Position numbers and translations under genes: made by a program. Below the pieces are notes generated by a model, which had not been told where the DNA came from, made no database searches, and saw nothing but the letters and a program-made list of their open reading frames with translations. From Neptunomonas qingdaonensis (GTDB lineage Bacteria; Pseudomonadota; Gammaproteobacteria; Pseudomonadales; Balneatricaceae), in NCBI RefSeq assembly GCF_900113275.1, contig NZ_FOOU01000009.1:1-64000 (forward strand): a stretch of 64,000 nucleotides of DNA. Reading direction: 5' to 3'. Shown piece by piece: positions 8,039 to 17,599 of this stretch (positions are counted from its first letter, which is position 1; every line of letters begins with the position of its first letter).

Positions 8039-9265
8039 TTACACTTTACCTGCATCGTCAAAGAGCTGCTCAAGCGTAATGCTGAGCTCCTTATTTTGAA
8101 GATTTTTTACTTCCAACAGATGTTGATCCAGATTTTTTTGCCAGCTCGTCTCGCTGCCTGTTGGTTCCAACGGGTCCGGGATTGGCCAGGGCAGGCGCCG
8201 ACACAACTCATTCAAGGTGAAAGCCCCTAACCCTCTGGATAGCAAAAACTCGCCCTGATCGGTTCGTCGAATAATATCTTCCTGCAACAGCATTTGTGAA
8301 TATTCATCCCAGCGCGACTGCTCCAGGCCAACCACCTGTTGTAACAGCTGGTCATCTGATAGCGCCTGCCCTGTTTGCTGCCCCTGCCATAAGCGATGCA
8401 AAATACCCACAATAGTATGCAGATGTGATTTCTCATAGACTCTGCCCTGAGATTGATACACCGTCAGTGCGCGGGTCAGTTCGCAGCCCATCAGAATAAT
8501 AAACCAGGAGATAAAAATCCAAAATAAAAACAACGGAATAGCAGCAAAAGCACCATAAATAAGCTCGTAAGACGGGAACTGGGTCGCATAAAAAGCGAAG
8601 CCTCGTTTTGCGCTTTCAAATAAAATGGCCACCACAACCGCACCAATAAACGCATTTTTTAACGGCACTTTACAATTAGGTACCGCTGCATAGAGGAGTG
8701 TAAAAGCAGCCGTTGACATAACAATCGGTAATACCGTCAGTAATCGTGCCTTTCCTACCAGATTTGTCGCGTCAGATATAAAAGACAATGAGGCGATGTA
8801 AGACGATACTAATATTCCAAGTCCTATTAAAATAGGACCCAGACTCAACACTGCCCAATAAAGCAGAAAACTGGACATGCCTTTTCGCTGATCAGACACG
8901 CGCCATATTCTGTTAAAGGCCACTTCGATATTGCGCATCATCATGATGGAGGTCACCGCTAAAAAAGCAACACCGACCGCTGTCAGCTTTTGTGCCTGAC
9001 TGGTAAAATCTTTCAGGTAGTTCTGAATCTCTTCACCCGTCGTTGGAACGAAATTTGAAAAAACCCATCCCTGCACCTGCTCTCCAACACCCTGAAAATC
9101 AGGTATCGCTGCCAGCATCGCAAAGGACACCGTCATCAACGGAACGACAGCAAACAATGTTGTGTAGGTTAATGCCGAGGCATTGATCACTCCACCATTG
9201 TCTAAAAACTGATTAAATAAATAACGTAAAAAACGTATGGCCGGAACATCCAATAACCCACTCAT
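8039..9265 (-). CDS. YihY/BrkB-family inner-membrane protein
   Basis: A 408-residue protein. The YihY domain covers about residues 10-290 with six membrane segments, including the conserved NGGVINASALTYTTLFAVVP first helix and SSFLLYWAVLSLGPILIG. A cytoplasmic C-terminal part of about 120 residues follows. The family was once called ribonuclease BN, but that name belongs to another protein; its real role is unknown. The ATG at 9265 is used because GGAA lies upstream; the preceding TTG is less likely. The gene is divergent from arsC with a tandem repeat between. Confidence 0.9.
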   Translation of the reverse strand: MSGLLDVPAIRFLRYLFNQFLDNGGVINASALTYTTLFAVVPLMTVSFAMLAAIPDFQGVGEQVQGWVFSNFVPTTGEEIQNYLKDFTSQAQKLTAVGVAFLAVTSIMMMRNIEVAFNRIWRVSDQRKGMSSFLLYWAVLSLGPILIGLGILVSSYIASLSFISDATNLVGKARLLTVLPIVMSTAAFTLLYAAVPNCKVPLKNAFIGAVVVAILFESAKRGFAFYATQFPSYELIYGAFAAIPLFLFWIFISWFIILMGCELTRALTVYQSQGRVYEKSHLHTIVGILHRLWQGQQTGQALSDDQLLQQVVGLEQSRWDEYSQMLLQEDIIRRTDQGEFLLSRGLGAFTLNELCRRLPWPIPDPLEPTGSETSWQKNLDQHLLEVKNLQNKELSITLEQLFDDAGKV

Positions 9266-9292
9266 CAAGCAATTCCTTACAGTAAACTTTAA

Positions 9293-9338
9293 TGTGAACC
9301 TTTTTTTGTGTGAACCTTTTTAATCTGAACCTTTGTTG
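9293..9338. repeat. Three tandem 15-16 bp units between yihY and arsC-like genes
   Basis: TGTGAACCTTTTTTTG, TGTGAACCTTTTTAA and TCTGAACCTTTGTTG follow each other without gaps. They lie 28-73 bases upstream of the YihY start and 77-122 bases before the ArsC-like start, so they could hold iterated regulator sites or be replication-slippage scars. Confidence 0.8.
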
Positions 9339-9414
9339 CGACTTCCGAGACGTATACAATAACGACTTCTTCAGTTTAATGGCTGTTTTATAACAGTTTG
9401 CACGGGAAATCATT

Positions 9415-9765
9415 ATGAGCCAAGTGACAATCTACCATAATCCACGTTGTTCAAAATCGCGCCAGACATTAGCGCTGCTAAAAGAACAGGGTATCGAACC
9501 CGATATACGTGAGTATTTGAAGGATGCACCTTCCGCTGCTGAGTTAACACAGGTACTGGATTCACTCGGCCTTTCTGCCCGGGCACTGCTGCGAAAAAAT
9601 GAAGCTGAATACAAAGAAAACAACCTGAGCAACCCTGAATTAACCGATGAGCAAATAATCACGGTGATGGCGGCTAACCCGAAGCTCATCGAACGCCCTA
9701 TCGTTTTGAAGGATGGTCAAGCCCGTATCGGACGCCCGCCAGAATCCGTTTTGGAAATCTTATAA
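9415..9765 (+). CDS. ArsC-family reductase (YfgD-like)
   Basis: A 116-residue glutaredoxin-fold protein of the ArsC family. Cys12 in YHNPRCSKSRQTL is the catalytic cysteine, and the segment RPIVLKDGQARIGRPPE is the typical active-site arginine region. Glutaredoxin-dependent arsenate reductases look like this, but no ars genes are nearby, so the family's housekeeping YfgD branch is more likely. The stop codon is immediately followed by the GTG of the WrbA-like gene, so the two are one transcript. Confidence 0.88.
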   Translation: MSQVTIYHNPRCSKSRQTLALLKEQGIEPDIREYLKDAPSAAELTQVLDSLGLSARALLRKNEAEYKENNLSNPELTDEQIITVMAANPKLIERPIVLKDGQARIGRPPESVLEIL

Positions 9766-10392
<627 letters not shown>

Positions 10393-10415
10393 AGTAAAAC
10401 GACACAGGATAACAG

Positions 10416-10811
10416 ATGGAAGCATTACGTAAAAAAGCCCGCATCACACGCGTGATAACCATTGCCAGTTACATTGGCCTGATGCTGCTGTTTACGCTCT
10501 GGTATATGGTGATACACCCTCTTGAGGTAGGAAAGCCCTGGGTTATATGGGCGCTGCATGTATTACCATTAGCGTGCTTTATTCCAGCACTTAAATCAGG
10601 CAACCCGCGAAGCCATGCCTGGCTCTGCTTTGTTTTACTGCTGTATTTTATTGAGGCGGTGTTAGCCACAACAACCAGTGTTGAGACACGTATATTTGGC
10701 GCAATCTACACACTACTTACCGCGACTTTATTTACTGCTGCGATGATGTACGCCCGCTGGGGTGGCCGGTTTGCTAAGGCATCTCAGCAAGCAGAGAAAA
10801 CATCCGACTAA
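10416..10811 (+). CDS. DUF2069 membrane protein
   Basis: A 131-residue protein with four predicted membrane helices, for example VITIASYIGLMLLFTLWYMV near the N-terminus. It matches the DUF2069 family by length, topology and its usual place beside wrbA. No function is established for the family. It is probably cotranscribed with the two upstream genes and with the downstream cysteine desulfurase fusion, which starts two bases after its stop. Confidence 0.8.
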   Translation: MEALRKKARITRVITIASYIGLMLLFTLWYMVIHPLEVGKPWVIWALHVLPLACFIPALKSGNPRSHAWLCFVLLLYFIEAVLATTTSVETRIFGAIYTLLTATLFTAAMMYARWGGRFAKASQQAEKTSD

Positions 10812-10813
10812 AT

Positions 10814-12538
10814 ATGTCTGATTTCAAAACGTTTGACGCCAATAAAGCGCGCCGCGACTTCCCGATTCTTTCAAGTAAGATCAATGGGCAAGCATTGATC
10901 TATCTTGATAATGCAGCAACTACGCAAAAGCCTCGCTGTGTTATTGATGCGCTTTCACGCTTTTATAAACTCAGTAACAGCAATGTACATCGTGGCTCTC
11001 ATACTCTTTCCAACCGTGCTACCAGCGATTTTGAAGCGGCACGTGAAACTGTTGCCGGGTTTATCAATGCTGCGTATTCCCAAGAGATAATCTGGACACG
11101 CGGCGCCACTGAAGCGATCAATCTGATTGCACATGCTTTTGCTGATACTCAACTACGTGCCGGTGACACTGTGTTGGTGTCTGTGATGGAGCATCATGCC
11201 AATATCGTTCCCTGGCAACAGATAGCCATCAAAAACAAAGCACAGGTCATCCCTATTCCGCTAACACCGGAGGGCCGCTTAGATCTGATTGCCTATCAAC
11301 AACTGCTCAATCAGTTCCAGCCAAAAATAGTCGCGATTACGCATGTCTCTAACGCGTTGGGGGTTATCAACCCTGTGGTCGACATAACCCGGATGGCCAA
11401 GAGCGTGGGAGCAACCGTTGTGATTGATGGCGCACAGGCGATTGCTCATGAGGTCGTTGATGTCCAACAAATAGGCTGTGATTTTTATCTCTTTTCTGGC
11501 CACAAATGCTACGGGCCGACAGGCATTGGCGTGTTGTGGGGACGCAAAGCATTACTAGAGGAGATGCCACCATGGCAATGCGGAGGCGAGATGATTGAGC
11601 GAGTCAGTTTTGCAGGCACAACATTTAATACACTGCCTTTTAAATTTGAAGCAGGCACGCCCCCGATTGCTGATGCTATCGCTTTTGCTGAAGCGCTTCG
11701 CTACCTGAACAGCTGGGATCGTAAAGCTATCGCTAAGCACGAACAGGCCCTGCGCCAACAGGCCGTTGCCCTCTGCCAGAAAATTGAAGGCGTCACGGTC
11801 TTGGCCGCCGCCCCTGATAATGTCGGTATCCTCTCATTTATTGTTGACGGCGTTCACCCTCAGGATTTAGCTACCTTACTGGATCAGTCAGGCATTGCTA
11901 TACGCAGCGGCCATCATTGCACCATGCCATTAATGGAATACCTGGGTTGCAGTGGTACGATACGCGCTTCATTTGCCTTATATAACACAGCAGCCGAGGT
12001 TGAACTTTTTGCTGGCGTATTGAAGCAATACATCTCGCAGTTGCGCAACACAGCTCTACCCTTTGCAGCCTCAGGCGCAGACCTACTCAGTGCAGACCTA
12101 CTCACAGACTCAGGCAATACAGATATCATCTACTGTGATTCTGCCGATCAGCAGCAACTGATCGATGCTCTTTCTTCTACTGCTGACTGGCAGGCACGTT
12201 TTGCACTGCTGTTGAGTTTAGGTAACCGTTTACCGGCTCTGGCCAAAACCTATAGAAGCGAAGAAAACAGAGTCAGCGGCTGCGAATCCAACGTATGGCT
12301 TATTGCTACACAGCAAGCCGATCTTTCGTGGAAGTTTGCAATCGATTCGGATGCGCGCTTAATGCGTGGGATCAGCTATCTGATTCTCAGCGCTATTCAA
12401 CATCAGCACAGCGCAAGCCTAAAGACACTGAATATAGATCAGCTGCTGCAATCATGTGACCTTAGCCATTATTTGAGCCCGTCACGTACCAACGGCGTGC
12501 AAGCCATTGTAGAACGGGTTAAATACCTGACTGAATAG
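10814..12538 (+). CDS. SufS-SufE fusion: cysteine desulfurase with its own sulfur acceptor
   Basis: A 574-residue two-domain protein. Residues 1-405 are a group II (SufS/CsdA) PLP-dependent cysteine desulfurase, with PLP lysine 231 in SGHKCYGPTG and the persulfide cysteine 369 in RSGHHCTMP. Residues 436-574 are a SufE/CsdE domain with acceptor cysteine 490 in RVSGCESNVW. A linker contains an in-frame 15-bp duplication (12077-12106). In most bacteria the two are separate partner proteins, so fusion would channel persulfide sulfur directly. No sufBCD genes are nearby, which favours a CsdA-CsdE-like role. It lies two bases after the DUF2069 gene. Confidence 0.92.
   Translation: MSDFKTFDANKARRDFPILSSKINGQALIYLDNAATTQKPRCVIDALSRFYKLSNSNVHRGSHTLSNRATSDFEAARETVAGFINAAYSQEIIWTRGATEAINLIAHAFADTQLRAGDTVLVSVMEHHANIVPWQQIAIKNKAQVIPIPLTPEGRLDLIAYQQLLNQFQPKIVAITHVSNALGVINPVVDITRMAKSVGATVVIDGAQAIAHEVVDVQQIGCDFYLFSGHKCYGPTGIGVLWGRKALLEEMPPWQCGGEMIERVSFAGTTFNTLPFKFEAGTPPIADAIAFAEALRYLNSWDRKAIAKHEQALRQQAVALCQKIEGVTVLAAAPDNVGILSFIVDGVHPQDLATLLDQSGIAIRSGHHCTMPLMEYLGCSGTIRASFALYNTAAEVELFAGVLKQYISQLRNTALPFAASGADLLSADLLTDSGNTDIIYCDSADQQQLIDALSSTADWQARFALLLSLGNRLPALAKTYRSEENRVSGCESNVWLIATQQADLSWKFAIDSDARLMRGISYLILSAIQHQHSASLKTLNIDQLLQSCDLSHYLSPSRTNGVQAIVERVKYLTE
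12077..12106 (+). repeat. In-frame 15-bp tandem duplication in the SufS-SufE linker
   Basis: GCAGACCTACTCAGT is followed by GCAGACCTACTCACA, encoding ADLLS then ADLLT. It adds five residues to the interdomain linker and keeps the frame. Confidence 0.85.
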
Positions 12539-12720
12539 ACAAACTCGCGCTGTGCTTGATATTTATTCAACAATAACAGAAGATTATGTTTATTCCTGCA
12601 GGTTGGCAGCCAAAAGAAGCATAATAATATTACGCTCCCCTGCGCACTATTTTTCGGACTTAGCTACTCTTCTCAGCTTTTTTCAACTTTCTTAATTATC
12701 CTCAACTAAGCGACGACACT

Positions 12721-13644
12721 ATGAATCTTAATGACGTAAGCCTTTTTATTCGCATCGTTGAAACAGGTAGCTTTACCTCTGCAGCAGAAAGCCTGGGGAT
12801 ACAAAAATCTACTATCAGCCGTCGTATCGCGCAACTTGAAGATGATTTAGGTGTTCGTTTATTGCAAAGAACAACACGTAAACTCAAGCTTACCGACGAC
12901 GGGGAGGAGCTGTTTGCCCGCTGCCAACCGCTTATTAATGAACTGGATACAGCAAAAGATTACCTCTCTTCTACGCAGATAAACCCACGCGGGCGCTTAA
13001 AGATTACGATGCCATCCGATCTTGGCGTATTTATGATGAACGAGGTCGTGGGGACCTTCATGAAGCGCTACCCTCTGATTATGCTTGAGGTTGAATTGAG
13101 CACCCGGCTGATTGACCTGATTGAAGAAGGGGTTGATCTGGCAATTCGGGTTGGCGAGCTGGCTGACTCCAGTTTAATCGCACGCCGCGTTGCGACGGTG
13201 TCGCGAGGACTATACGCCTCGCCTGCTTATCTTAAACAGCACGGAACACCGAAAACGCCTGATGACCTGCAAAATCATGAATGCTATGGCGTTCTTAAAG
13301 CCGTTGACCTATGGGAGTTTGATAACTGGGATGAAGCCGTTGAGGTCAAAGGAAAACTCAAAGCTAACAGCATCAGCTTCATTCGCGAAATATTATTACA
13401 GGATATGGGCATTGCCAGAATGCCTAAAGTCTTTTGTCGGGACAGTGTACAACAAGGTAAACTGGTAGAAATTCTCGAAAGCTATGTATCATCACCAATA
13501 GAAGTTAATGCCCTGTACCCCAGCCGTCGCCACCTGAACCCCAAAGTACGCCTCTTTATTGACCATATGATGGAGATGATAGGTGACCATCCCTGGGTCA
13601 CTGAGCAGATGATAGTGCCTGTAGCTGGCCCTAAAAAATATTAG
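12721..13644 (+). CDS. LysR-family transcriptional regulator (CrgA-like)
   Basis: A 307-residue regulator. The N-terminal winged helix-turn-helix (residues 1-60: SFTSAAESLGIQKSTISRRI) is followed by a LysR substrate-binding domain to about residue 295. Ligand and target are unknown. The gene stands alone with about 180 bases upstream and 270 downstream, and has no divergent partner whose job would reveal the regulon. Confidence 0.9.
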   Translation: MNLNDVSLFIRIVETGSFTSAAESLGIQKSTISRRIAQLEDDLGVRLLQRTTRKLKLTDDGEELFARCQPLINELDTAKDYLSSTQINPRGRLKITMPSDLGVFMMNEVVGTFMKRYPLIMLEVELSTRLIDLIEEGVDLAIRVGELADSSLIARRVATVSRGLYASPAYLKQHGTPKTPDDLQNHECYGVLKAVDLWEFDNWDEAVEVKGKLKANSISFIREILLQDMGIARMPKVFCRDSVQQGKLVEILESYVSSPIEVNALYPSRRHLNPKVRLFIDHMMEMIGDHPWVTEQMIVPVAGPKKY

Positions 13645-13913
13645 CGTCTAACACAGACCTGGCACGCTGATAACTCAGAGATATCCATCTTATTAACCCC
13701 TATGTATACAAGTATCATTGCTATCGGTGCAAGCTCCGGCAGCAGGCATGCAGACAGAACAAATTGGCCACTATAACGGTGCTTTGATTAAAGCATCCGT
13801 GTGCTGGACCCGGCATAATCAGCAATCTGCGCGCGCCTATCCTGTTTTATCGCTATACTGACAACCAGTTTTCGTCAGCGACGTTTTTTGAGTGGTATGG
13901 TTAACAGGACGCT

Positions 13914-14780
13914 ATGGATACCAATACATTATCTGCCTTTATTGCGGTCGCAGAAAGCCACTCTTTCTCGCTGGCCGCCGAACAGCTTTTCATAACGCAA
14001 TCGGCTGTCAGTAAACGTATCGCTCTGCTTGAAGAGCAGCTCAGCCAGAAACTCTTTGACAGAATAGGACGAAAAGTTACGCTGACCGAAGCAGGCCGAG
14101 AGTTGCTCCCCCGTGCTAAAACGATCATAAGCGCCATTAAAGATGCAGGTCGCGCCATGGGTAACCTTTCAGGAATAGTCAAAGGCCCACTATCGCTCGC
14201 CGCCAGCCACCATATCAGTTTGCATCGCTTACCTCCGGTACTGCGCCGCTTCACGAAAGAACATCCGGATGTACAACTGAATTTACGTTTTGATGAATCT
14301 GAAATTGCTTATAACGGCGTTTTGCACGGTGATTTGGAATTAGCCCTGATTACTTTGGCGCCCCAGCCTGATCCAGCCATTTATTCACAATCCATCTGGA
14401 TTGATCAGCTGCAGTATGTGGTCTCACGAGATCATGCGCTGGCCGATAAAAAACATGTCAGCTTAGAGGAGTTAACCAATTATGCAGCGATCCTGCCGGG
14501 AGCATCCACCTTTACCCAACAGATTGTAACCGAACAGTTTCGCAGAAAGGCGCTTGATCTAAATGTAGGAATTTCAACGAATTACCTTGATACGATACGA
14601 ATGATGGTTAGTATTGGCTTGGGTTGGAGCCTGTTACCTGAGACAATGATCGATTCAACGCTGACCGTCATTGAAACGGGTTCAGCGCCAATTCAGCGTC
14701 ACTTAGGTTATATACACCATCGGGATAGAACGCTGTCTAATGCAGCAAGCAAATTGGTTGAAATGTTATCTTATTCATAG
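13914..14780 (+). CDS. LysR-family transcriptional regulator
   Basis: A 288-residue regulator with an N-terminal HTH (SFSLAAEQLFITQSAVSKRI, residues 18-37) and a C-terminal inducer-binding domain. The domain resembles CysB/CbbR-like LysR proteins but the ligand cannot be inferred. It is followed by phaE in the same direction, with 92 bases between. The stop codon is inside the first unit of a four-fold 13-bp tandem repeat that fills half of this gap. A role in PHA control is possible by position only. Confidence 0.88.
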   Translation: MDTNTLSAFIAVAESHSFSLAAEQLFITQSAVSKRIALLEEQLSQKLFDRIGRKVTLTEAGRELLPRAKTIISAIKDAGRAMGNLSGIVKGPLSLAASHHISLHRLPPVLRRFTKEHPDVQLNLRFDESEIAYNGVLHGDLELALITLAPQPDPAIYSQSIWIDQLQYVVSRDHALADKKHVSLEELTNYAAILPGASTFTQQIVTEQFRRKALDLNVGISTNYLDTIRMMVSIGLGWSLLPETMIDSTLTVIETGSAPIQRHLGYIHHRDRTLSNAASKLVEMLSYS

Positions 14781-14823
14781 CGCTTATACATAGTTTCTAT
14801 CCATAGTGCCTATTCATAATGCA
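14772..14823. repeat. Four tandem 13-bp units spanning the LysR stop codon, upstream of phaE
   Basis: TATTCATAGCGCT, TATACATAGTTTC, TATCCATAGTGCC and TATTCATAATGCA are contiguous with exact 13-base period. The LysR stop TAG (14778-14780) lies in unit one. The array ends 49 bases before the phaE start, so it also lies in the phaEC promoter region. Confidence 0.9.
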
Positions 14824-14872
14824 CACTAACTCCATTAAACTCTTTTTTTTAAGTACGATTTGAGGTAAGTGC

Positions 14873-15865
14873 GTGTCCGCTGATACAAATGAACCGATGC
14901 AGGCGCTACTTCAACAGCAGCAAGCACTTTTCAAACAATGGATTGATGAGCAAACCTCACGCGCTGAGCCAGCGGAAAAAATATCGCCTGATACATCTCG
15001 CGATATGGCACGGGTCGCTGCAATTTTATCTTCTCAAACCACTGACTTTTTACAGTTCGGCAATAACATTCTTACTCAGTTGGAAACTAACCCTACAAAA
15101 AGCAGCCTTGAAGAACCCTTAACTCAGTTTCGGGATTTTGTTCAGCAGCAAAGCGGTGAAGCACTGCTCACTCAATGGCAACTACCCGAAAATGTAGCCG
15201 CGTTATTTCGTACCCACAGTTTTCAGGATGACATTCTTTTTGAGAACCCCTACACCAGCGGGCTGAAAAGTTTACTTAATTTCCCCTCCGTTGGCGCTAC
15301 CCATGAATTTCAGCAAAATACTCGCGATGGTATTAAGTACCTGCTGGAATACCAGGATGCAATGAGTGAATATATTGAGCAATACAGTCAGATTAATCTA
15401 CAAGCAACCAAAGCCCTGATGCAAGACCTGACCGAAGGCTCTGATGTCATTGAAACACTGGGGCAATTACATGACCTCTGGGTCAATTGCTATGAGCGTA
15501 CTTATGCTGATTGTCTTTACACCGAAACATATCAGAAAAGCCATGGAAGAGTTTCCAATGCGGTCATGCGATTACGCAAATATGCGCAGGATATGCGTGA
15601 CATCCAGTTTGAAGCGCTAGGCCTGGCCACACGTAAAGGGCTGGATACCGCCTTGCAACGCCAGCACACACTGCGCAAAGAGATGCGAAAAATAAACAAA
15701 ACCCTGTCCTCACAAGATACGCCTCTGGTTGCGGATCGCGTTGAAGAGTTAACCACTATTATTCATCAACTATCAGCAGATATGACCCAGTTACAGCAAG
15801 AGCTTGCAGAACTTAAGTCACAGACTGTCTTAACTACGGGGGTCATAAACGATGAAAAATCTTAA
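14873..15865 (+). CDS. phaE: PhaE subunit of class III PHA synthase
   Basis: A 330-residue protein, GTG start with GAGGTAAG nearby. PhaE has no catalytic site; it is needed for activity of PhaC in the class III enzyme. The family features seen are its size, its acidic helical character, and a central segment (FQDDILFENPYTSGLKSLL, then LHDLWVNCYERTYADCLYT) characteristic of PHA_synth_III_E. The C-terminal 60 residues are a coiled-coil-like helix (VEELTTIIHQLSADMTQLQQ). Its last 14 bases overlap the start of phaC, which implies coupled translation in stoichiometric amounts. Confidence 0.92.
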   Translation: MSADTNEPMQALLQQQQALFKQWIDEQTSRAEPAEKISPDTSRDMARVAAILSSQTTDFLQFGNNILTQLETNPTKSSLEEPLTQFRDFVQQQSGEALLTQWQLPENVAALFRTHSFQDDILFENPYTSGLKSLLNFPSVGATHEFQQNTRDGIKYLLEYQDAMSEYIEQYSQINLQATKALMQDLTEGSDVIETLGQLHDLWVNCYERTYADCLYTETYQKSHGRVSNAVMRLRKYAQDMRDIQFEALGLATRKGLDTALQRQHTLRKEMRKINKTLSSQDTPLVADRVEELTTIIHQLSADMTQLQQELAELKSQTVLTTGVINDEKS

Positions 15866-16922
15866 ACTGGACCCCAATAAAATCGAAGAAGAACTGATCG
15901 CGTTTGATGAAAAACTTCAACGCAGTTATGAGACGCTTAAAGCGATTTCTCAGATTGATGTAGCGCAGTCAAAAGGGATAGAAATATTTTCACAGGACAA
16001 ACTGAAACTTCTCTTTTTTGGCGGCAATAAGCACATTAGTAAACGCTGTCGCACACCGCTTCTCATTACCTATGCGTTAGTTAACCGCTGGTATATGATC
16101 GACCTCGAGCCGGAGAAATCACTACTAAAGGCGCTGAACGATCTGGGGCTTGATGTCTATGTCATAGATTGGGGCTATCCAGACCAGGCCGATCGTTTTC
16201 TCGATCTTGATGACTACATCAATGAGTACATGAACAACTGTGTAGAGCATGTTTGTATGCACTCAGAAGCAACCCAGGTTAACTTATTAGGTATCTGCCA
16301 AGGTGGCACACTGAGTCTTTGCTACACAGCGATTTATCCTGAGAAAGTCAGAAACCTGATCACCATGGTGACGCCTGTAGATTTTCAAACAGAAACTAAC
16401 CTGCTAAGTCTGCTGGCACGCTCTGTTGATGTCGATCTGGCAGTTTCAACCTACGGAAATATTCCGGGTGAAATGCTCAATGATTCTTATAATTCACTCA
16501 TGCCGATGCGGCTGGGCATTCAGAAAAACCTGGGCATGCCTAAGCAGTTGAATACAACTGAAAGTGCCTTGAGTTTCTTGCGTATGGAAAAGTGGATCTA
16601 TGACAGCCCGGATCAGGCCGGAGAAGCATTTCGACAATTTATCAAATGGTTTTTCCAGGAAAACCTTTTAATAAAAGGTCAAATTACTATTGGTGATTAT
16701 CCGGTCAGACTGTCCGCTATCACACAGCCAGTACTGAATATTTTCGGCGCTTATGATCACCTTGTTCCCCCTGATGCATCCCTTGCGCTAGGCGATCATG
16801 TCGGCAGTCAGGATTATCAGACGTTGGAAATAAAAGCGGGACATATCGGGGTATTTGTCAGCGGAAAATCACAGGCGATAGTACCCGCGAACATTAACGA
16901 TTGGTTATTGCGAAGAGATTAA
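15852..16922 (+). CDS. phaC: PhaC, catalytic subunit of class III PHA synthase
   Basis: A 356-residue alpha/beta-hydrolase-fold polymerase that joins 3-hydroxyacyl-CoA units (mainly 3-hydroxybutyryl-CoA for class III) into polyhydroxyalkanoate. The lipase-like box is GICQGG with nucleophile Cys149; Asp302 (FGAYDHLVPP) and His331 (KAGHIGVFV) complete the triad. These numbers coincide with the class III enzyme of Allochromatium vinosum. Length is right for a class III PhaC. It overlaps phaE by 14 bases. No phaB is in the window; the thiolase at 43235-44416 could supply acetoacetyl-CoA. Confidence 0.95.
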   Translation: MKNLKLDPNKIEEELIAFDEKLQRSYETLKAISQIDVAQSKGIEIFSQDKLKLLFFGGNKHISKRCRTPLLITYALVNRWYMIDLEPEKSLLKALNDLGLDVYVIDWGYPDQADRFLDLDDYINEYMNNCVEHVCMHSEATQVNLLGICQGGTLSLCYTAIYPEKVRNLITMVTPVDFQTETNLLSLLARSVDVDLAVSTYGNIPGEMLNDSYNSLMPMRLGIQKNLGMPKQLNTTESALSFLRMEKWIYDSPDQAGEAFRQFIKWFFQENLLIKGQITIGDYPVRLSAITQPVLNIFGAYDHLVPPDASLALGDHVGSQDYQTLEIKAGHIGVFVSGKSQAIVPANINDWLLRRD

Positions 16923-16950
16923 GAAAGACTAGAAGCAGTACGCCTTTCTT
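16921..16950 (+). terminator. Weak hairpin after phaC
   Basis: AAGAAAG at 16921-16927, beginning inside the phaC stop codon, pairs with CTTTCTT at 16944-16950. The stem is A/T-rich and the loop long, so termination strength is doubtful. Confidence 0.35.
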
Positions 16951-16983
16951 AATCCCGGGACTCTCAATTAGGCCCTATCGATA

Positions 16984-17025
16984 AGGCTCTGTAAATTAAG
17001 AGTCTGTAAATAAGCCCTGTAAATA
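16984..17025. repeat. Three degenerate 13-15 bp units between phaC and phaR
   Basis: AGGCTCTGTAAATTA, AGAGTCTGTAAATA and AGCCCTGTAAATA follow each other, sharing CTGTAAAT. The array ends 11 bases from the phaR stop codon on the opposite strand. Confidence 0.75.
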
Positions 17026-17036
17026 ATTCTGTTGGC

Positions 17037-17552
17037 TTATTTGACAGGCTTTTCAGGTGCTTTAGTAGGCTTTTTAGCCTCCGGCGCATCCTTAGGGGTG
17101 GGCTCTGAATCGTTTTCAGCTTTGCCGTCAGCAGGCGGTTTAAACATATTCCACACCGCCATATTACGATCAGCAAGGCTGTTCATCATCGTCAGCGGGT
17201 TGGCAACCCCCATCATTGTTTGCATCTGTTCTTTAATGCGATCCTGATGTTCCAGAAACGAAGCGATACTCTGCTCCAGATACTGACTCATCATTCCCTG
17301 CATACTATCACCATAAAAACGAATCAATTGCTGTAAAACCTGATTTGTCAGTAGCGTTCCATGCCCCTCACCTTCTTGCTCACTAATAATTTGAAGAAGG
17401 ATATTTCGAGTCAGATCATTACCTGTTTTCGAATCGAGTACTTGAAATGCTTCGCTGTTTAAAACCAGTTCTTTGACATCTTCAAGCGTGACATAGCAAC
17501 TGCGTGAAGTATCATAAAGGCGTCGATTGGTATACTTTCGAAGAATTCGCAA
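17037..17552 (-). CDS. phaR: PhaR, polyhydroxyalkanoate synthesis repressor
   Basis: A 171-residue regulator. The N-terminus (RILRKYTNRRLYDTSRSCYV) is the PHB_acc_N DNA-binding domain, followed by a PHB accumulation regulatory domain (residues about 65-105, RFYGDSMQGMMSQYLEQSI). The tail is rich in Pro, Lys and Glu. PhaR binds both PHA granules and DNA and releases phasin promoters when polymer is present. It faces phaC convergently. Possible targets with TGC-N3-GCA sites are the phasin gene and the DUF6489 gene next door. Confidence 0.93.
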   Translation of the reverse strand: MRILRKYTNRRLYDTSRSCYVTLEDVKELVLNSEAFQVLDSKTGNDLTRNILLQIISEQEGEGHGTLLTNQVLQQLIRFYGDSMQGMMSQYLEQSIASFLEHQDRIKEQMQTMMGVANPLTMMNSLADRNMAVWNMFKPPADGKAENDSEPTPKDAPEAKKPTKAPEKPVK

Positions 17553-17599
17553 CGTGTTCTCTCTCTCTTTACTACAGCATCATTATCGATGAGTGATGA

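Noticed and set aside
7960-8073. N-terminal extension of acylphosphatase
   Set aside because: The extension overlaps the YihY gene end, lacks family similarity, and the GTG start has a strong ribosome site.
13901-14254. Minus-strand frame of 117 codons opposite the LysR gene
   Set aside because: Shadow of the LysR HTH region; no ribosome site or family resemblance.
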